A stretch of 11,081 nt of DNA from Candidatus Omnitrophota bacterium. Lineage in GTDB: Bacteria > Omnitrophota > Omnitrophia > Omnitrophales > JACROU01. The stretch spans positions 1 to 11,081 of the forward strand of contig JACQQR010000151.1 in NCBI GenBank assembly GCA_016206875.1, written 5' to 3'. The notes beneath the pieces are model-generated. The model worked only from the letters and a program-made list of their open reading frames with translations. It was not told the origin of the DNA and made no database searches. Of the stretch, positions 1-6,568 are shown piece after piece. Position 1 is the stretch's first letter, and each line of letters begins with the position of its first letter. A program made the position numbers and the translations under genes.

Positions 1-4
1 ATAA

Positions 5-38
5 GAAGGTGACTGTCACTTTAGTGACTGTCACCTTC
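5..38. repeat. interrupted palindrome, GACTGTC type, copy 1
   Basis: Bases 5-20 pair with 23-38, leaving a two-base centre and a single T-T mismatch (14/29). The core GTCACTTTAGTGAC (15-28) recurs exactly at 66-79. GACTGTC occurs twice in direct orientation, at 11-17 and 26-32, 15 bases apart. It lies between the window edge and the promoter of the large gene and has no obvious coding role. Confidence 0.75.
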
Positions 39-52
39 TCCTGCTTCTCCTG

Positions 53-86
53 GGAAATAGTGACAGTCACTTTAGTGACTATTTCC
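53..86. repeat. interrupted palindrome, GACTGTC type, copy 2
   Basis: It shares the exact core GTCACTTTAGTGAC (66-79) with the copy at 5-38 but has different outer arms: GGAAATA on the left (53-59) and TATTTCC on the right (80-86). Six extra bases, GTGACA at 60-65, sit only in the left arm. Without them the element would be an almost perfect palindrome. A constant core with changed flanks suggests members of one dispersed family rather than a tandem duplication. Confidence 0.7.
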
Positions 87-101
87 ATTACGAAATAATG
101 A

Positions 102-129
102 TTGAACTATTCCCGTACGGGAATACAAT
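102..129 (+). promoter_or_regulatory. sigma-70-like promoter with palindromic spacer
   Basis: A -35 box TTGAAC (102-107, 4 of 6 consensus) is followed after 16 bases by a -10 box TACAAT (124-129, 5 of 6). The spacer is almost wholly a perfect 18-bp palindrome, TATTCCCGTACGGGAATA (108-125), which overlaps the first bases of the -10 box. A dimeric repressor bound there would block polymerase. Transcription would start near 136, leaving a leader of about 60 bases before the ATG at 199. This is inferred from consensus match only. Confidence 0.5.
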
Positions 130-198
130 TGTGCCTGCGTCTGCTTGAAAAATCGGTCTTGAGGGTAATGAGTCTTGCAGCCTTGAGAAAGGGGGATT

Positions 199-3100
199 AT
201 GAAAATCCTCGCAGGCAAAGTAGCGGCAGCGGTTAGCTTGTTTTCTTTCATTATTACCCTCCCGGTTTTTCCGAGTTCTTCCTCGCCTACTTCACTCACT
301 TCACCCACTTCCGTTTCGGGCTCAGTCATTTCACAAAAATTTTTATCTCAAAATGCCCCCACTCTTTATTTAATTCAGGACGCGCACGCGCATCCTGAGG
401 CGCAAGAAAAAATCTGCGAAATTTTGAAATACCTGGCGGAAGAGCAACATGTTCAAACGATTTTTGTGGAAGGCGCTTCGCTCGTGCTCGACCGGCGCGC
501 GCTCACTTTCACCGGCGACCCGTTTATTGACAATGCGTTAGCGCGCGAGTTGGCCGAGACCGGTCTTCTCTCCGGCGCCGAACAATTGATGCGCCTTCCG
601 GAAGGCGCAAAACTATCTTTTTTAGGCTTGGAAAACGAAACGCTGTATCAACTCGAGAAAAAATATTTTCGCCAGACCTATCGCAATAGCGGAACCCATA
701 TTCCCCGCCGTTTGGCGCGGTTTCGCGATGTACTCACCCTTCGCCTGACACGGCAACAGTGGGGGGATTTACTGGAACCCTCACCCTTCCCTCTCCCTTT
801 GAAAGGGAGAGGGGAAAATCTGCAGGTTTTTCCCTCTCCTGCGGAGCGGGAGAGGGCTGGGGTGAGGGCTGCATACTCCTTCTACCTCCTGGCCTGCGAA
901 CGCGAAAACGTGTTTATGCACAAAATTACGGAACACTTTCAAAGCTCCGGACAAAAGTCGGCGGCCGTGGTCACCGGAGGGTTTCATACGGAGGGGCTAG
1001 CGGAGCTGGCAGAAGCGCGCAGATATAATTACGTTGTAATTCAACCCCGCCTCACCCAAATTCCCGATGATAAAAAATACCGCCGCGAGGCGCTCCGGTC
1101 CGAAACCATGGCGCTTAAGCCTATTTCTGCCGGGGAGCGCTTTAGAGAACCGCCCGCCGAGCCGAGAGGCACCCAACACATTGTTGCCGTCTTGAAACGA
1201 AAACTCAAACAGTTTCAACGTAACCCTCACCCTACCCTCTCCCTTCACCGAAGGGAGAGGGGGAAAACTCTCGATATTTCCTTTCTTCCCGAAAATCCCC
1301 TGTTTTCTCTTTCGGCTTCTTCCAATTCCTCCGCGCGCAGTCTGGGATTTCTCAATTTTAATTTTGAAGCCGAACTGGACCGGGCCTTGAATATTTACGA
1401 ACTCGTGCCGGGCATTGGCGAGCGGGACCGCAACAGCGGCTACAGGCGCGTTTTGTTTGAATTGGGCCGGCCTCGTTATCACCGGGCGCTCCAGCGGCAT
1501 GGATTTTCTCATGAATCGGCCGAAGAAATGGGCCGGGAGGCTTTGTTTGAAATTTTGATGGACCCTTTTGTGAATTGGAGTCCCGCGCGCAGGCATGCTG
1601 TCTTGATGCTGGCCGCGTTTGGAAAAGCAAATTTGCTGAACACGTTTTTGCAATGGGAAGACGGCTACCGGAAAGCTGCATTTTTAAAATCGCTGGAGGA
1701 AGAAGTGATCCCCATGCTGGCAGAAGCCGAGGCCCTGTTTCAGGCGAAACGCCAAAAACCCGATCGCCTCGGGCTCAATCCGCGCGAAATTCAACCGCCG
1801 CTTGCCCTTCCGCTTTCCGGCCGGACTGACCTTAAAGAAAGCGCAAAATTCCCACGCGACGAAGCCCAGAAACAAAAAATCCTGCGCGATTTGGCTATTG
1901 AGGCTATTGCCCAAGGTAAATTGGCCATCTTAGAAGAACACTCCCGTCTGGAATCCCGCCACAGCGATAAACCCAAGTCTGCGCTTTCATTTCATGTGGT
2001 ACTCAGCCAAACGCTATTGGAACGAAGAATGGAGCAAATTTTTGCCATGCAGCGCTTTGTAGAAAAAGAAAAAGGCCTCCCGAGCGGCAGTGTACGCATT
2101 CCGTTAGTCATCATGACCACCGCCTTTACGCATCACAAAACCAAACAGCTTCTCGAAAGTTTCCTAATTGACGGAAAATATTTTGGATTGATTGCGCCCG
2201 AGGAAGTGCGCATCGTCAAACAAAGAAGCATCCCTCAATGGGATCCGGATAATGGCGATTATTACGTCTCCCCCGGCGGGCAAATTCTTCTATCCTCTTA
2301 CGGCGATGGCGATGCCACGGCCCATATTTTGCGCCGCAAAGATATTCGCGAATTCTTGGCGGGCGTTGAAACCGTGCTTTTCGTGGAAAACGACAATCCC
2401 ATGGCCATGCCCTCGCTTCGAACGATTGGATTTCATGTAAGCGAAGTAGCGAGGCTGGAAAAAGAAGGCCGTGTGCCGGGAGAAGAAATTGCCACGGGAC
2501 TTTTCATGCACAATGGAGAAAGAGAGCCCACGGGCCGTATGGGCCATTTGGTGAGCATTCAACATGAGCCCAGGGTGATTGAGCCCCGCACTCTGGTGGG
2601 CGGCAAACCTTTTGCCGAGTCGCTCTTTCCCTACCTGTATCATATTCGGCCCAATGATACAGGCGGCTTTGAAGAAATTTTGCAGCAACGCAACAATCCG
2701 TTTGAAATGTACATTCTGGAAGAAAGTCCCACGGATCCGTATTACTTGAGGGCCACTCCCTTTGGAGAGATTTTGGAACGCCTCGAGAGAGGAGAAAAAA
2801 TTTTCCCGGTACCCCTCACAAAAGAATCGGATTACAGAATTTTTGCTTACGGCAATCCAAAACGCCTGATTTTCGCCATCGAAACAGCTTTATACAATCG
2901 CAACACACTCACGGCTCGGTTGTATCCGATCAATCCCGCCCATTTTGTAAGCGCTTTTGATCTGGTCAATACAAATATCTGGATGTTCCACCTTCCTTCA
3001 CTGCTGGACAGAGAATACACAGGCCCCGTGGCATCCCTCAGGCATCATTCAGGCCGGCGGCCCGTCATCGATCCTGTGCAAGGCAAAGTCATTCAACGAA

Positions 3101-3960
3101 AAACGGAGTCGGCCGTGCTGCGCATTCACGCCAATCCGAATGCCTATCACATTCCGGCTCACGTGCCCGGAAGCCGGTATTACGCAGTCATCAAACCGGC
3201 CCATGATTCCACTCCCGGTGCGCGCGACGGAAGATTTGAATTCGCCGTTCAGGCTGTCACTCGCTCGAATCTTCAACTGCTGGGGAGCCTCGGTTTTGCG
3301 CCGTCTGCCAAAGAAGATTCACGATTAGAGCTTTCTTCTCTCCTTCAGCTTTATCTGAGAAAAGAAATGCTCAATCTGGGACAAATTTCTCTGGAGGAAG
3401 GCGCGCGATTATATCTTTCAGGAATCAATCTCGAGCTGGGCAGCCTCGAAGTAACTCCCCATTCAAGCTTTATAGTAAACATGCATCCGCGCGATGAGGA
3501 CCAGGCCCGGTTTGAATCTAAAAATGGATTGAGGATTGAAGGCGCGGTGACTATTATTTTGGAAGGAAATGCCCGATTAGCGCTCGGGCGCAATGTCACG
3601 CTTCGCAATGCCACAGTGCGCGTTCACGCCGGTGAGACACTGGAAATCCCGGATGGGTATGTGCTTCAAGACCCTTCCCTTCAGCAAGAGCCTAGACCAT
3701 TTCAACCTCGCGGCCCTGTCTTTCAATGGGACGGCCAAAGAGGTCATGTGGTGTATGCCATGACTGATGGTTCCATCTCACTCACTCACGCGCCGGCGAA
3801 AGTAGAAGTTTTTTTTCACGAGGGAATTCAATGGTCGGATATTGAAAAGGAACAGAAAGATAAACCAGCAAATCAATTCAAAGCAGAAAGTTTGGGAAAA
3901 GGGACTGTTCCTGTAAAGGGACTGTCTCTTTTAGACCGACACCGCCTTACGGCTGCGTAA
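199..3960 (+). CDS. large exported protein: Tiki-like domain plus divergent UDPGP domain
   Basis: This encodes 1253 residues; the ATG at 199 follows a purine-rich AAAGGGGG. Residues 1-25 look like a signal peptide or anchor. Residues about 55-285 resemble the Tiki/TraB/ChaN superfamily: a first His block (D61-A-H63-A-H65), E91, and a second block VVTGGFHTEG (H263). Residues about 380-560 are helical linker. Residues about 565-1155 match the UDP-sugar pyrophosphorylase family: PLVIMTT (635-641), GDGD (702-705), VENDN (729-733), NTNIW (924-928), GSRYYAVIK (991-999), then a likely beta-helix C-terminal part. The glycine-rich nucleotide loop is replaced by residues 578-592, although the following PKS (592-594) is kept. 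UDPGP enzymes make UDP-sugars in the cytoplasm, so an exported copy without this loop is probably not an active pyrophosphorylase. Palindromic repeats are translated at residues 194-224 and 342-355. Both domain assignments are from recalled motifs; substrate and role are unknown. Confidence 0.85.
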   Translation: MKILAGKVAAAVSLFSFIITLPVFPSSSSPTSLTSPTSVSGSVISQKFLSQNAPTLYLIQDAHAHPEAQEKICEILKYLAEEQHVQTIFVEGASLVLDRRALTFTGDPFIDNALARELAETGLLSGAEQLMRLPEGAKLSFLGLENETLYQLEKKYFRQTYRNSGTHIPRRLARFRDVLTLRLTRQQWGDLLEPSPFPLPLKGRGENLQVFPSPAERERAGVRAAYSFYLLACERENVFMHKITEHFQSSGQKSAAVVTGGFHTEGLAELAEARRYNYVVIQPRLTQIPDDKKYRREALRSETMALKPISAGERFREPPAEPRGTQHIVAVLKRKLKQFQRNPHPTLSLHRRERGKTLDISFLPENPLFSLSASSNSSARSLGFLNFNFEAELDRALNIYELVPGIGERDRNSGYRRVLFELGRPRYHRALQRHGFSHESAEEMGREALFEILMDPFVNWSPARRHAVLMLAAFGKANLLNTFLQWEDGYRKAAFLKSLEEEVIPMLAEAEALFQAKRQKPDRLGLNPREIQPPLALPLSGRTDLKESAKFPRDEAQKQKILRDLAIEAIAQGKLAILEEHSRLESRHSDKPKSALSFHVVLSQTLLERRMEQIFAMQRFVEKEKGLPSGSVRIPLVIMTTAFTHHKTKQLLESFLIDGKYFGLIAPEEVRIVKQRSIPQWDPDNGDYYVSPGGQILLSSYGDGDATAHILRRKDIREFLAGVETVLFVENDNPMAMPSLRTIGFHVSEVARLEKEGRVPGEEIATGLFMHNGEREPTGRMGHLVSIQHEPRVIEPRTLVGGKPFAESLFPYLYHIRPNDTGGFEEILQQRNNPFEMYILEESPTDPYYLRATPFGEILERLERGEKIFPVPLTKESDYRIFAYGNPKRLIFAIETALYNRNTLTARLYPINPAHFVSAFDLVNTNIWMFHLPSLLDREYTGPVASLRHHSGRRPVIDPVQGKVIQRKTESAVLRIHANPNAYHIPAHVPGSRYYAVIKPAHDSTPGARDGRFEFAVQAVTRSNLQLLGSLGFAPSAKEDSRLELSSLLQLYLRKEMLNLGQISLEEGARLYLSGINLELGSLEVTPHSSFIVNMHPRDEDQARFESKNGLRIEGAVTIILEGNARLALGRNVTLRNATVRVHAGETLEIPDGYVLQDPSLQQEPRPFQPRGPVFQWDGQRGHVVYAMTDGSISLTHAPAKVEVFFHEGIQWSDIEKEQKDKPANQFKAESLGKGTVPVKGLSLLDRHRLTAA
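778..868. repeat. head-to-head palindromic repeat pair inside the large gene
   Basis: Two inverted copies of a C/G-rich unit lie back to back. The left runs from CCCTCACCC (778-786) through a CCCTCTCCC / GGGAGAGGGG hairpin to about 814; the right runs from about 832 (CCCTCTCC) through GGGAGAGGG to GGGTGAGGG at 868. The outer ends are thus inverted repeats of each other. The frame stays open, giving Pro/Arg-rich residues 194-224 between the two histidine blocks of the Tiki-like domain, probably in a surface loop. The same unit occurs at 1224-1262, 6464-6561 and 10850-10976. Confidence 0.8.
1224..1262. repeat. single palindromic repeat unit inside the large gene
   Basis: CCCTCACCC (1224-1232) is followed by a hairpin of CCCTCTCCCTTC and GAAGGGAGAGGG around a short loop. 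It is one half of the pair at 778-868. It is read in frame as part of residues 342-355 (Arg/His/Pro-rich), just after the Tiki-like domain and before the helical linker. No stop or frameshift results. Confidence 0.75.
3897..3932. repeat. interrupted palindrome, GACTGT type, at the convergent gene ends
   Basis: A 36-bp imperfect dyad bounded by AAAAG and CTTTT. It carries two direct GACTGT(T/C) blocks (3903-3909 and 3920-3926) 17 bases apart, the same architecture as the elements at 5-38 and 53-86. It encodes residues of the C-terminal tail of the large protein and lies immediately after the stop of the opposing iron permease gene, so it could also serve as a weak bidirectional terminator. Pairing is imperfect, so that role is uncertain. 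Confidence 0.5.
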
Positions 3961-4752
3961 AAACCACACAATTCCGGCGAAATAAATCAAATAAGCCGAT
4001 ACCTCCACCAGCGAAGGATTTCCGTTGTATCCAAAAAGGGCTTTTAAGAAAACGCCCACGCCTTTTTTGTCGCTTACAATATGATTGATGTTCCACACTT
4101 CTTTGATGCCTTCGGGAATCACGCCCAGCTCATGAAACTCGTGAATGCCGTAAGCCAAAAGCCCCGCGGCCATGAACACCAGCAGAATGCCGCTTACTTT
4201 AAAAAGCGGGCGTAGAGGAATTTTCTTTCCGCCGGCGAAAATGCCGCACACAATGAATACGCCGAGTGTAAGCCCGCCCAAAGCGCCCGCAAACGATACC
4301 GAGCTACCGCTTTGTGTGGCGATGGCCGATAGAAACAGCACAGTCTCCGCGCCCTCGCGAAACACGGCTAAAAACGGCATGGCCAAAATCATGAAAAGAT
4401 CTTCTCGCGACAGAGCCGTTTCCATTTTCAGTTCAATATCCGATCGGATTTTACGGGCCTGCGAGTCCATCCAAACCACCATGTAGGTAAGCACCCCCGA
4501 GGCGAGCACGGAAACCACGGCTTCAATCCAAGTTTTGATGTCGCCTTTTATTGAGGCGAAATAATTGAAAGTGAGAAATCCGATGGCGAGGCTCGCAAAA
4601 ACCGCAAGCAGGCTCGAGACAATCACGTGAGGAATATAACGCGTGTCTTTTAATTTGGCCAAAACGGTGAGGATAATGCCCACAATCAAGCTGGCTTCCA
4701 GGGCTTCCCGGAAGACCACTAAAAATGTGCTGAAAAGGGTTGCTTCGTGCAT
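3931..4752 (-). CDS. FTR1-family iron permease
   Basis: A 273-residue integral membrane protein of the FTR1/EfeU family, which moves ferric iron across the cytoplasmic membrane. The two hallmark motifs are visible: REALE at residues 15-19 and REGAE at 132-136, each inside a hydrophobic segment. About seven membrane segments can be read, and the length is normal for the family. The ATG at 4752 is six bases after the fur stop, and an AGGA ribosome site overlaps that stop (TAGGATCC), so translation is probably coupled to fur. No EfeO, EfeB or multicopper oxidase gene is nearby, so the oxidation partner, if needed, is elsewhere. The last 30 bp overlap the end of the large plus-strand gene tail to tail. 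Confidence 0.9.
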   Translation of the reverse strand: MHEATLFSTFLVVFREALEASLIVGIILTVLAKLKDTRYIPHVIVSSLLAVFASLAIGFLTFNYFASIKGDIKTWIEAVVSVLASGVLTYMVVWMDSQARKIRSDIELKMETALSREDLFMILAMPFLAVFREGAETVLFLSAIATQSGSSVSFAGALGGLTLGVFIVCGIFAGGKKIPLRPLFKVSGILLVFMAAGLLAYGIHEFHELGVIPEGIKEVWNINHIVSDKKGVGVFLKALFGYNGNPSLVEVSAYLIYFAGIVWFLRSRKAVSV

Positions 4753-4758
4753 GGGATC

Positions 4759-5184
4759 CTATTGGCAATTCTTGCAGTAGCCGAACAGCCGGTGATCGTG
4801 AAATGTAAGCCGAAAATCATATTTTTTGCAAATCTCGTCCTGTAGCCGTTCGATTTTGTCGCAGGTAAACTCGATGATTTTCCCGCAGCGCACGCATAAA
4901 ATATGGTCGTGATGGCCGCGCCGGCTGGTGCGCTCAAAAAATTCGCGCTTGCCTTCGCCCACTGACTTTTGAATGACATTGGATTCGAGAAGAAGCGGAA
5001 TGGTGCGGTAGACGGTATCGCGGGAAATTCGCAGGCCTTTTTTCTTGAAGCGTTCGTAGAGGCTGTCGGCGTCGAAATGCTCATTGAGTTTTGCCACCTC
5101 TTCGAAAATCTGCCGGCGCTCGTAAGTAAATTTCAGGCCTTTTTTCTTAAGCAATTCTTCAAAATGTTTAGCGCTTTCTTTCAT
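4759..5184 (-). CDS. fur: Fur-family metal-dependent transcriptional regulator
   Basis: A 141-residue protein of typical Fur length: an N-terminal winged helix (about residues 8-85, with the recognition-helix region around ISRDTVYRTI) and a C-terminal metal-binding and dimer domain. HHDHILC (91-97) carries metal ligands; CVRC (97-100) and CKNC (137-140) form the structural zinc site. The partner gene, six bases downstream, is an iron permease, which favours an iron-sensing Fur over Zur or PerR, although sequence alone cannot exclude those. The start ATG at 5184 has a GGAGAGGGAGAGGG purine run just before it. A promoter and a dyad upstream suggest autoregulation. Confidence 0.9.
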   Translation of the reverse strand: MKESAKHFEELLKKKGLKFTYERRQIFEEVAKLNEHFDADSLYERFKKKGLRISRDTVYRTIPLLLESNVIQKSVGEGKREFFERTSRRGHHDHILCVRCGKIIEFTCDKIERLQDEICKKYDFRLTFHDHRLFGYCKNCQ

Positions 5185-5210
5185 GCCCTCTCCCTCTCCA
5201 TTCGGATTTA

Positions 5211-5223
5211 ATCTGAATTAGAT
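5211..5223. promoter_or_regulatory. possible Fur operator (ATCT-N5-AGAT dyad)
   Basis: ATCTGAATTAGAT is an AT-rich imperfect inverted repeat that would overlap the predicted start of transcription near 5220. A Fur dimer binding there would repress the fur-permease operon when iron is plentiful. It matches the general AT-rich dyad character of Fur boxes but not the full classic consensus. Confidence 0.3.
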
Positions 5224-5226
5224 GGA

Positions 5227-5254
5227 ATCTTAGCACAACCCACCTGTCTGTCAA
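5227..5254 (-). promoter_or_regulatory. sigma-70-like promoter of the fur-iron permease operon
   Basis: Read on the minus strand, a perfect -35 TTGACA (5254-5249) is followed after 16 bases by TAAGAT (5232-5227). TGC precedes this, giving an extended -10 (TGnTAAGAT). The ATG of fur is about 36 bases past the expected start at 5220. This is the best sigma-70 match in the window. Confidence 0.6.
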
Positions 5255-5258
5255 GGAT

Positions 5259-5283
5259 TGTCATTCCCTCATGTCATTCCCTC
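5259..5283. repeat. tandem 12-13 bp direct repeat
   Basis: TGTCATTCCCTC occurs at 5259-5270 and again at 5272-5283, one base apart. It lies between the fur promoter and the REP-like pair and is probably part of the same repeat-rich spacer. Confidence 0.55.
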
Positions 5284-5295
5284 GGGTGCATGCTC

Positions 5296-5378
5296 TGTCA
5301 CCCCCGCGAAAGCGGGGGTCCAGTGACTTTTGCCGCGCAATTTAATGTCGCTGGGCCCCCGCCTTCGCGGGGGTGACA
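5296..5378. repeat. REP-like inverted pair, CACCCCCGC type
   Basis: Two 32-bp units face each other: 5296-5327 and 5347-5378. The second is the reverse complement of the first with three mismatches. Each contains its own hairpin (CCCCCGC ... GCGGGGG), the typical form of bacterial REP/BIME elements. They are separated by 19 bases. The pair follows the cydB stop by about 35 bases, so it could stabilise the cyd mRNA end or terminate transcription before fur. No U-run is present. Confidence 0.8.
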
Positions 5379-5413
5379 ACATTAAAGAGAGAATTCATTT
5401 TGCAAGGATTCAA

Positions 5414-6448
5414 TCAATAACTCGACTTATCCAGCTTCACCTTACCGCGGAAAATCCAGTACACGGCGACCGTGTATGCCAGTACTAAAGGAAGGCCCAG
5501 GAGGGCAACATAAAGCATAATGCGAAGTGTTTTTTGCGAAGAGGCCGCATTATATAGTGTCAAACTATACTCGGCATGGGGATTGGAAACCACCAGATTG
5601 GGAAACATGCCGAGTCCAAAAATGGCCATCAGCATCACCACAGCCGCGCAAGAAGATAAGAAGGCACGAAATTCATGGCCGTGCGTGATTTCACGCGGAA
5701 TATTGGCAATGGCCAGCATATTCAAGAAAGCCAAACCGAACAACCACGGATGCGCTTTGAAATAATGCGTCATGTGCGGAAGATAAAGCAAAGTGGCCAT
5801 CGTGGTGGTGGCATAGCAGATGATGAAAAAAATAATTGTTTTGTTGATCCACGAACTGATTTTTTTCTGCAAATCCCCTTCCGTTTTCATCACCACATAA
5901 ATCGCCCCGTGCATCATAAAAAGCGAGATCGTCAATAGGCCGACCAAAATCGAATAGGGATGAAACAGTCCCCAAAAGTTTCCTGCATATTCCTGCTCGG
6001 CATTCAGCGGAACACCCCAGGCGATATTGGCCAGCACAATGCCGATCAAAAAGCTGGAAAAAATACTACTTACGCTGAAACTTGCGTCCCATAAATTTCT
6101 CCACCATTTCATGGGTTGTTTGCTTCGAAATTCAATGGCAATGGCCCGGAAAATAAGCGCGAAAAGCAGGAGGTAAAACGCCGTATAAAATCCGGAGAAC
6201 ACGGCCGCGTACACAACCGGAAACGCGGCAAAGAGCGCGCCTCCGCCCGTCACCAGCCACACTTCATTACCGTCCCACACCGGGCCAATGGAATTGATCA
6301 TCAACCGCCGCTCTTCATCTGTTTTGGTGAGCAGATGAAGCGCACCGACGCCCAAGTCAAACCCGTCTAAAATGGCGTAGCCGGTGAACAAAATGCCGAC
6401 GCCGATGAACCAAATTAAATTCAGGTCAGGTTGAATGTTCGGGAGCAT
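5414..6448 (-). CDS. cydB: cytochrome bd quinol oxidase subunit II
   Basis: From the ATG at 6448 it encodes 344 residues; CydB supports the heme-carrying CydA in the membrane bd oxidase that reduces oxygen with quinol. Recognisable blocks near the N-terminus are GYAILDGFDLGVG, then GPVWDGNEVWLVTGGGALFAAFP and the following FRSK loop; about eight to nine hydrophobic segments follow, and the length is near the family norm. The frame stays open upstream to a TTG at 6478, but those extra ten residues come from the repeat, so I prefer the ATG, which begins the conserved part. It lies 120 bases after cydA on the same strand, presumably in one transcript. Confidence 0.93.
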   Translation of the reverse strand: MLPNIQPDLNLIWFIGVGILFTGYAILDGFDLGVGALHLLTKTDEERRLMINSIGPVWDGNEVWLVTGGGALFAAFPVVYAAVFSGFYTAFYLLLFALIFRAIAIEFRSKQPMKWWRNLWDASFSVSSIFSSFLIGIVLANIAWGVPLNAEQEYAGNFWGLFHPYSILVGLLTISLFMMHGAIYVVMKTEGDLQKKISSWINKTIIFFIICYATTTMATLLYLPHMTHYFKAHPWLFGLAFLNMLAIANIPREITHGHEFRAFLSSCAAVVMLMAIFGLGMFPNLVVSNPHAEYSLTLYNAASSQKTLRIMLYVALLGLPLVLAYTVAVYWIFRGKVKLDKSSY

Positions 6449-6463
6449 ATAAAAAGTCTTTCC

Positions 6464-6561
6464 CCCTCTCCCTTTCAAAGGGAGAGGGTCTCGCGGGTGA
6501 GGGTTCTGCTTGCGACGCCACCCTCACCCTTTATCCCTCTCCCTCACAAGAGGGAGAGGGG
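6464..6561. repeat. head-to-head palindromic repeat pair between cydA and cydB
   Basis: The unit on the left has CCCTCTCCCTTT (6464-6475) mirrored by AAAGGGAGAGGG (6477-6488) and ends in GGGTGAGGG (6496-6504). The unit on the right starts with CCCTCACCC (6521-6529), then CCCTCTCCCT (6535-6544), a six-base loop and AGGGAGAGGG (6551-6560). The two units are thus inverted copies, and the inner GGGTGAGGG / CCCTCACCC also pair. It fills most of the 120-bp cydA-cydB gap. In the transcript it would form strong hairpins just before cydB, possibly changing the CydA:CydB ratio or mRNA decay. Confidence 0.85.
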
Positions 6562-6568
6562 AAAAATC

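Larger units (their letters stand above)
3..98 (+). other. possible 3' end of an upstream reading frame, or repeat only
   Basis: The frame starting at position 3 stays open from the window edge to a TAA at 96-98, about 31 codons. Its translation is rich in alternating Val-Thr because it runs through the two palindromes here. It could be the tail of a gene that begins outside the window, or simply the repeat read in an open frame. I see no domain and cannot decide between the two. Confidence 0.2.

Noticed and set aside
1..90. Short regular repeats that could suggest a CRISPR array
   Set aside because: There are only two units with different arms, no uniform spacers, and each unit is a palindrome; no cas genes are near.
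997..1653. A 218-codon open frame on the minus strand within the large gene
   Set aside because: It is antisense to the well-supported UDPGP/Tiki frame, has no recognisable motif, and its composition is what the opposite-strand codons would produce.
6449..6478. Upstream TTG start that would add ten residues to CydB
   Set aside because: The extra residues come from the palindromic repeat and the conserved part starts at the ATG at 6448.
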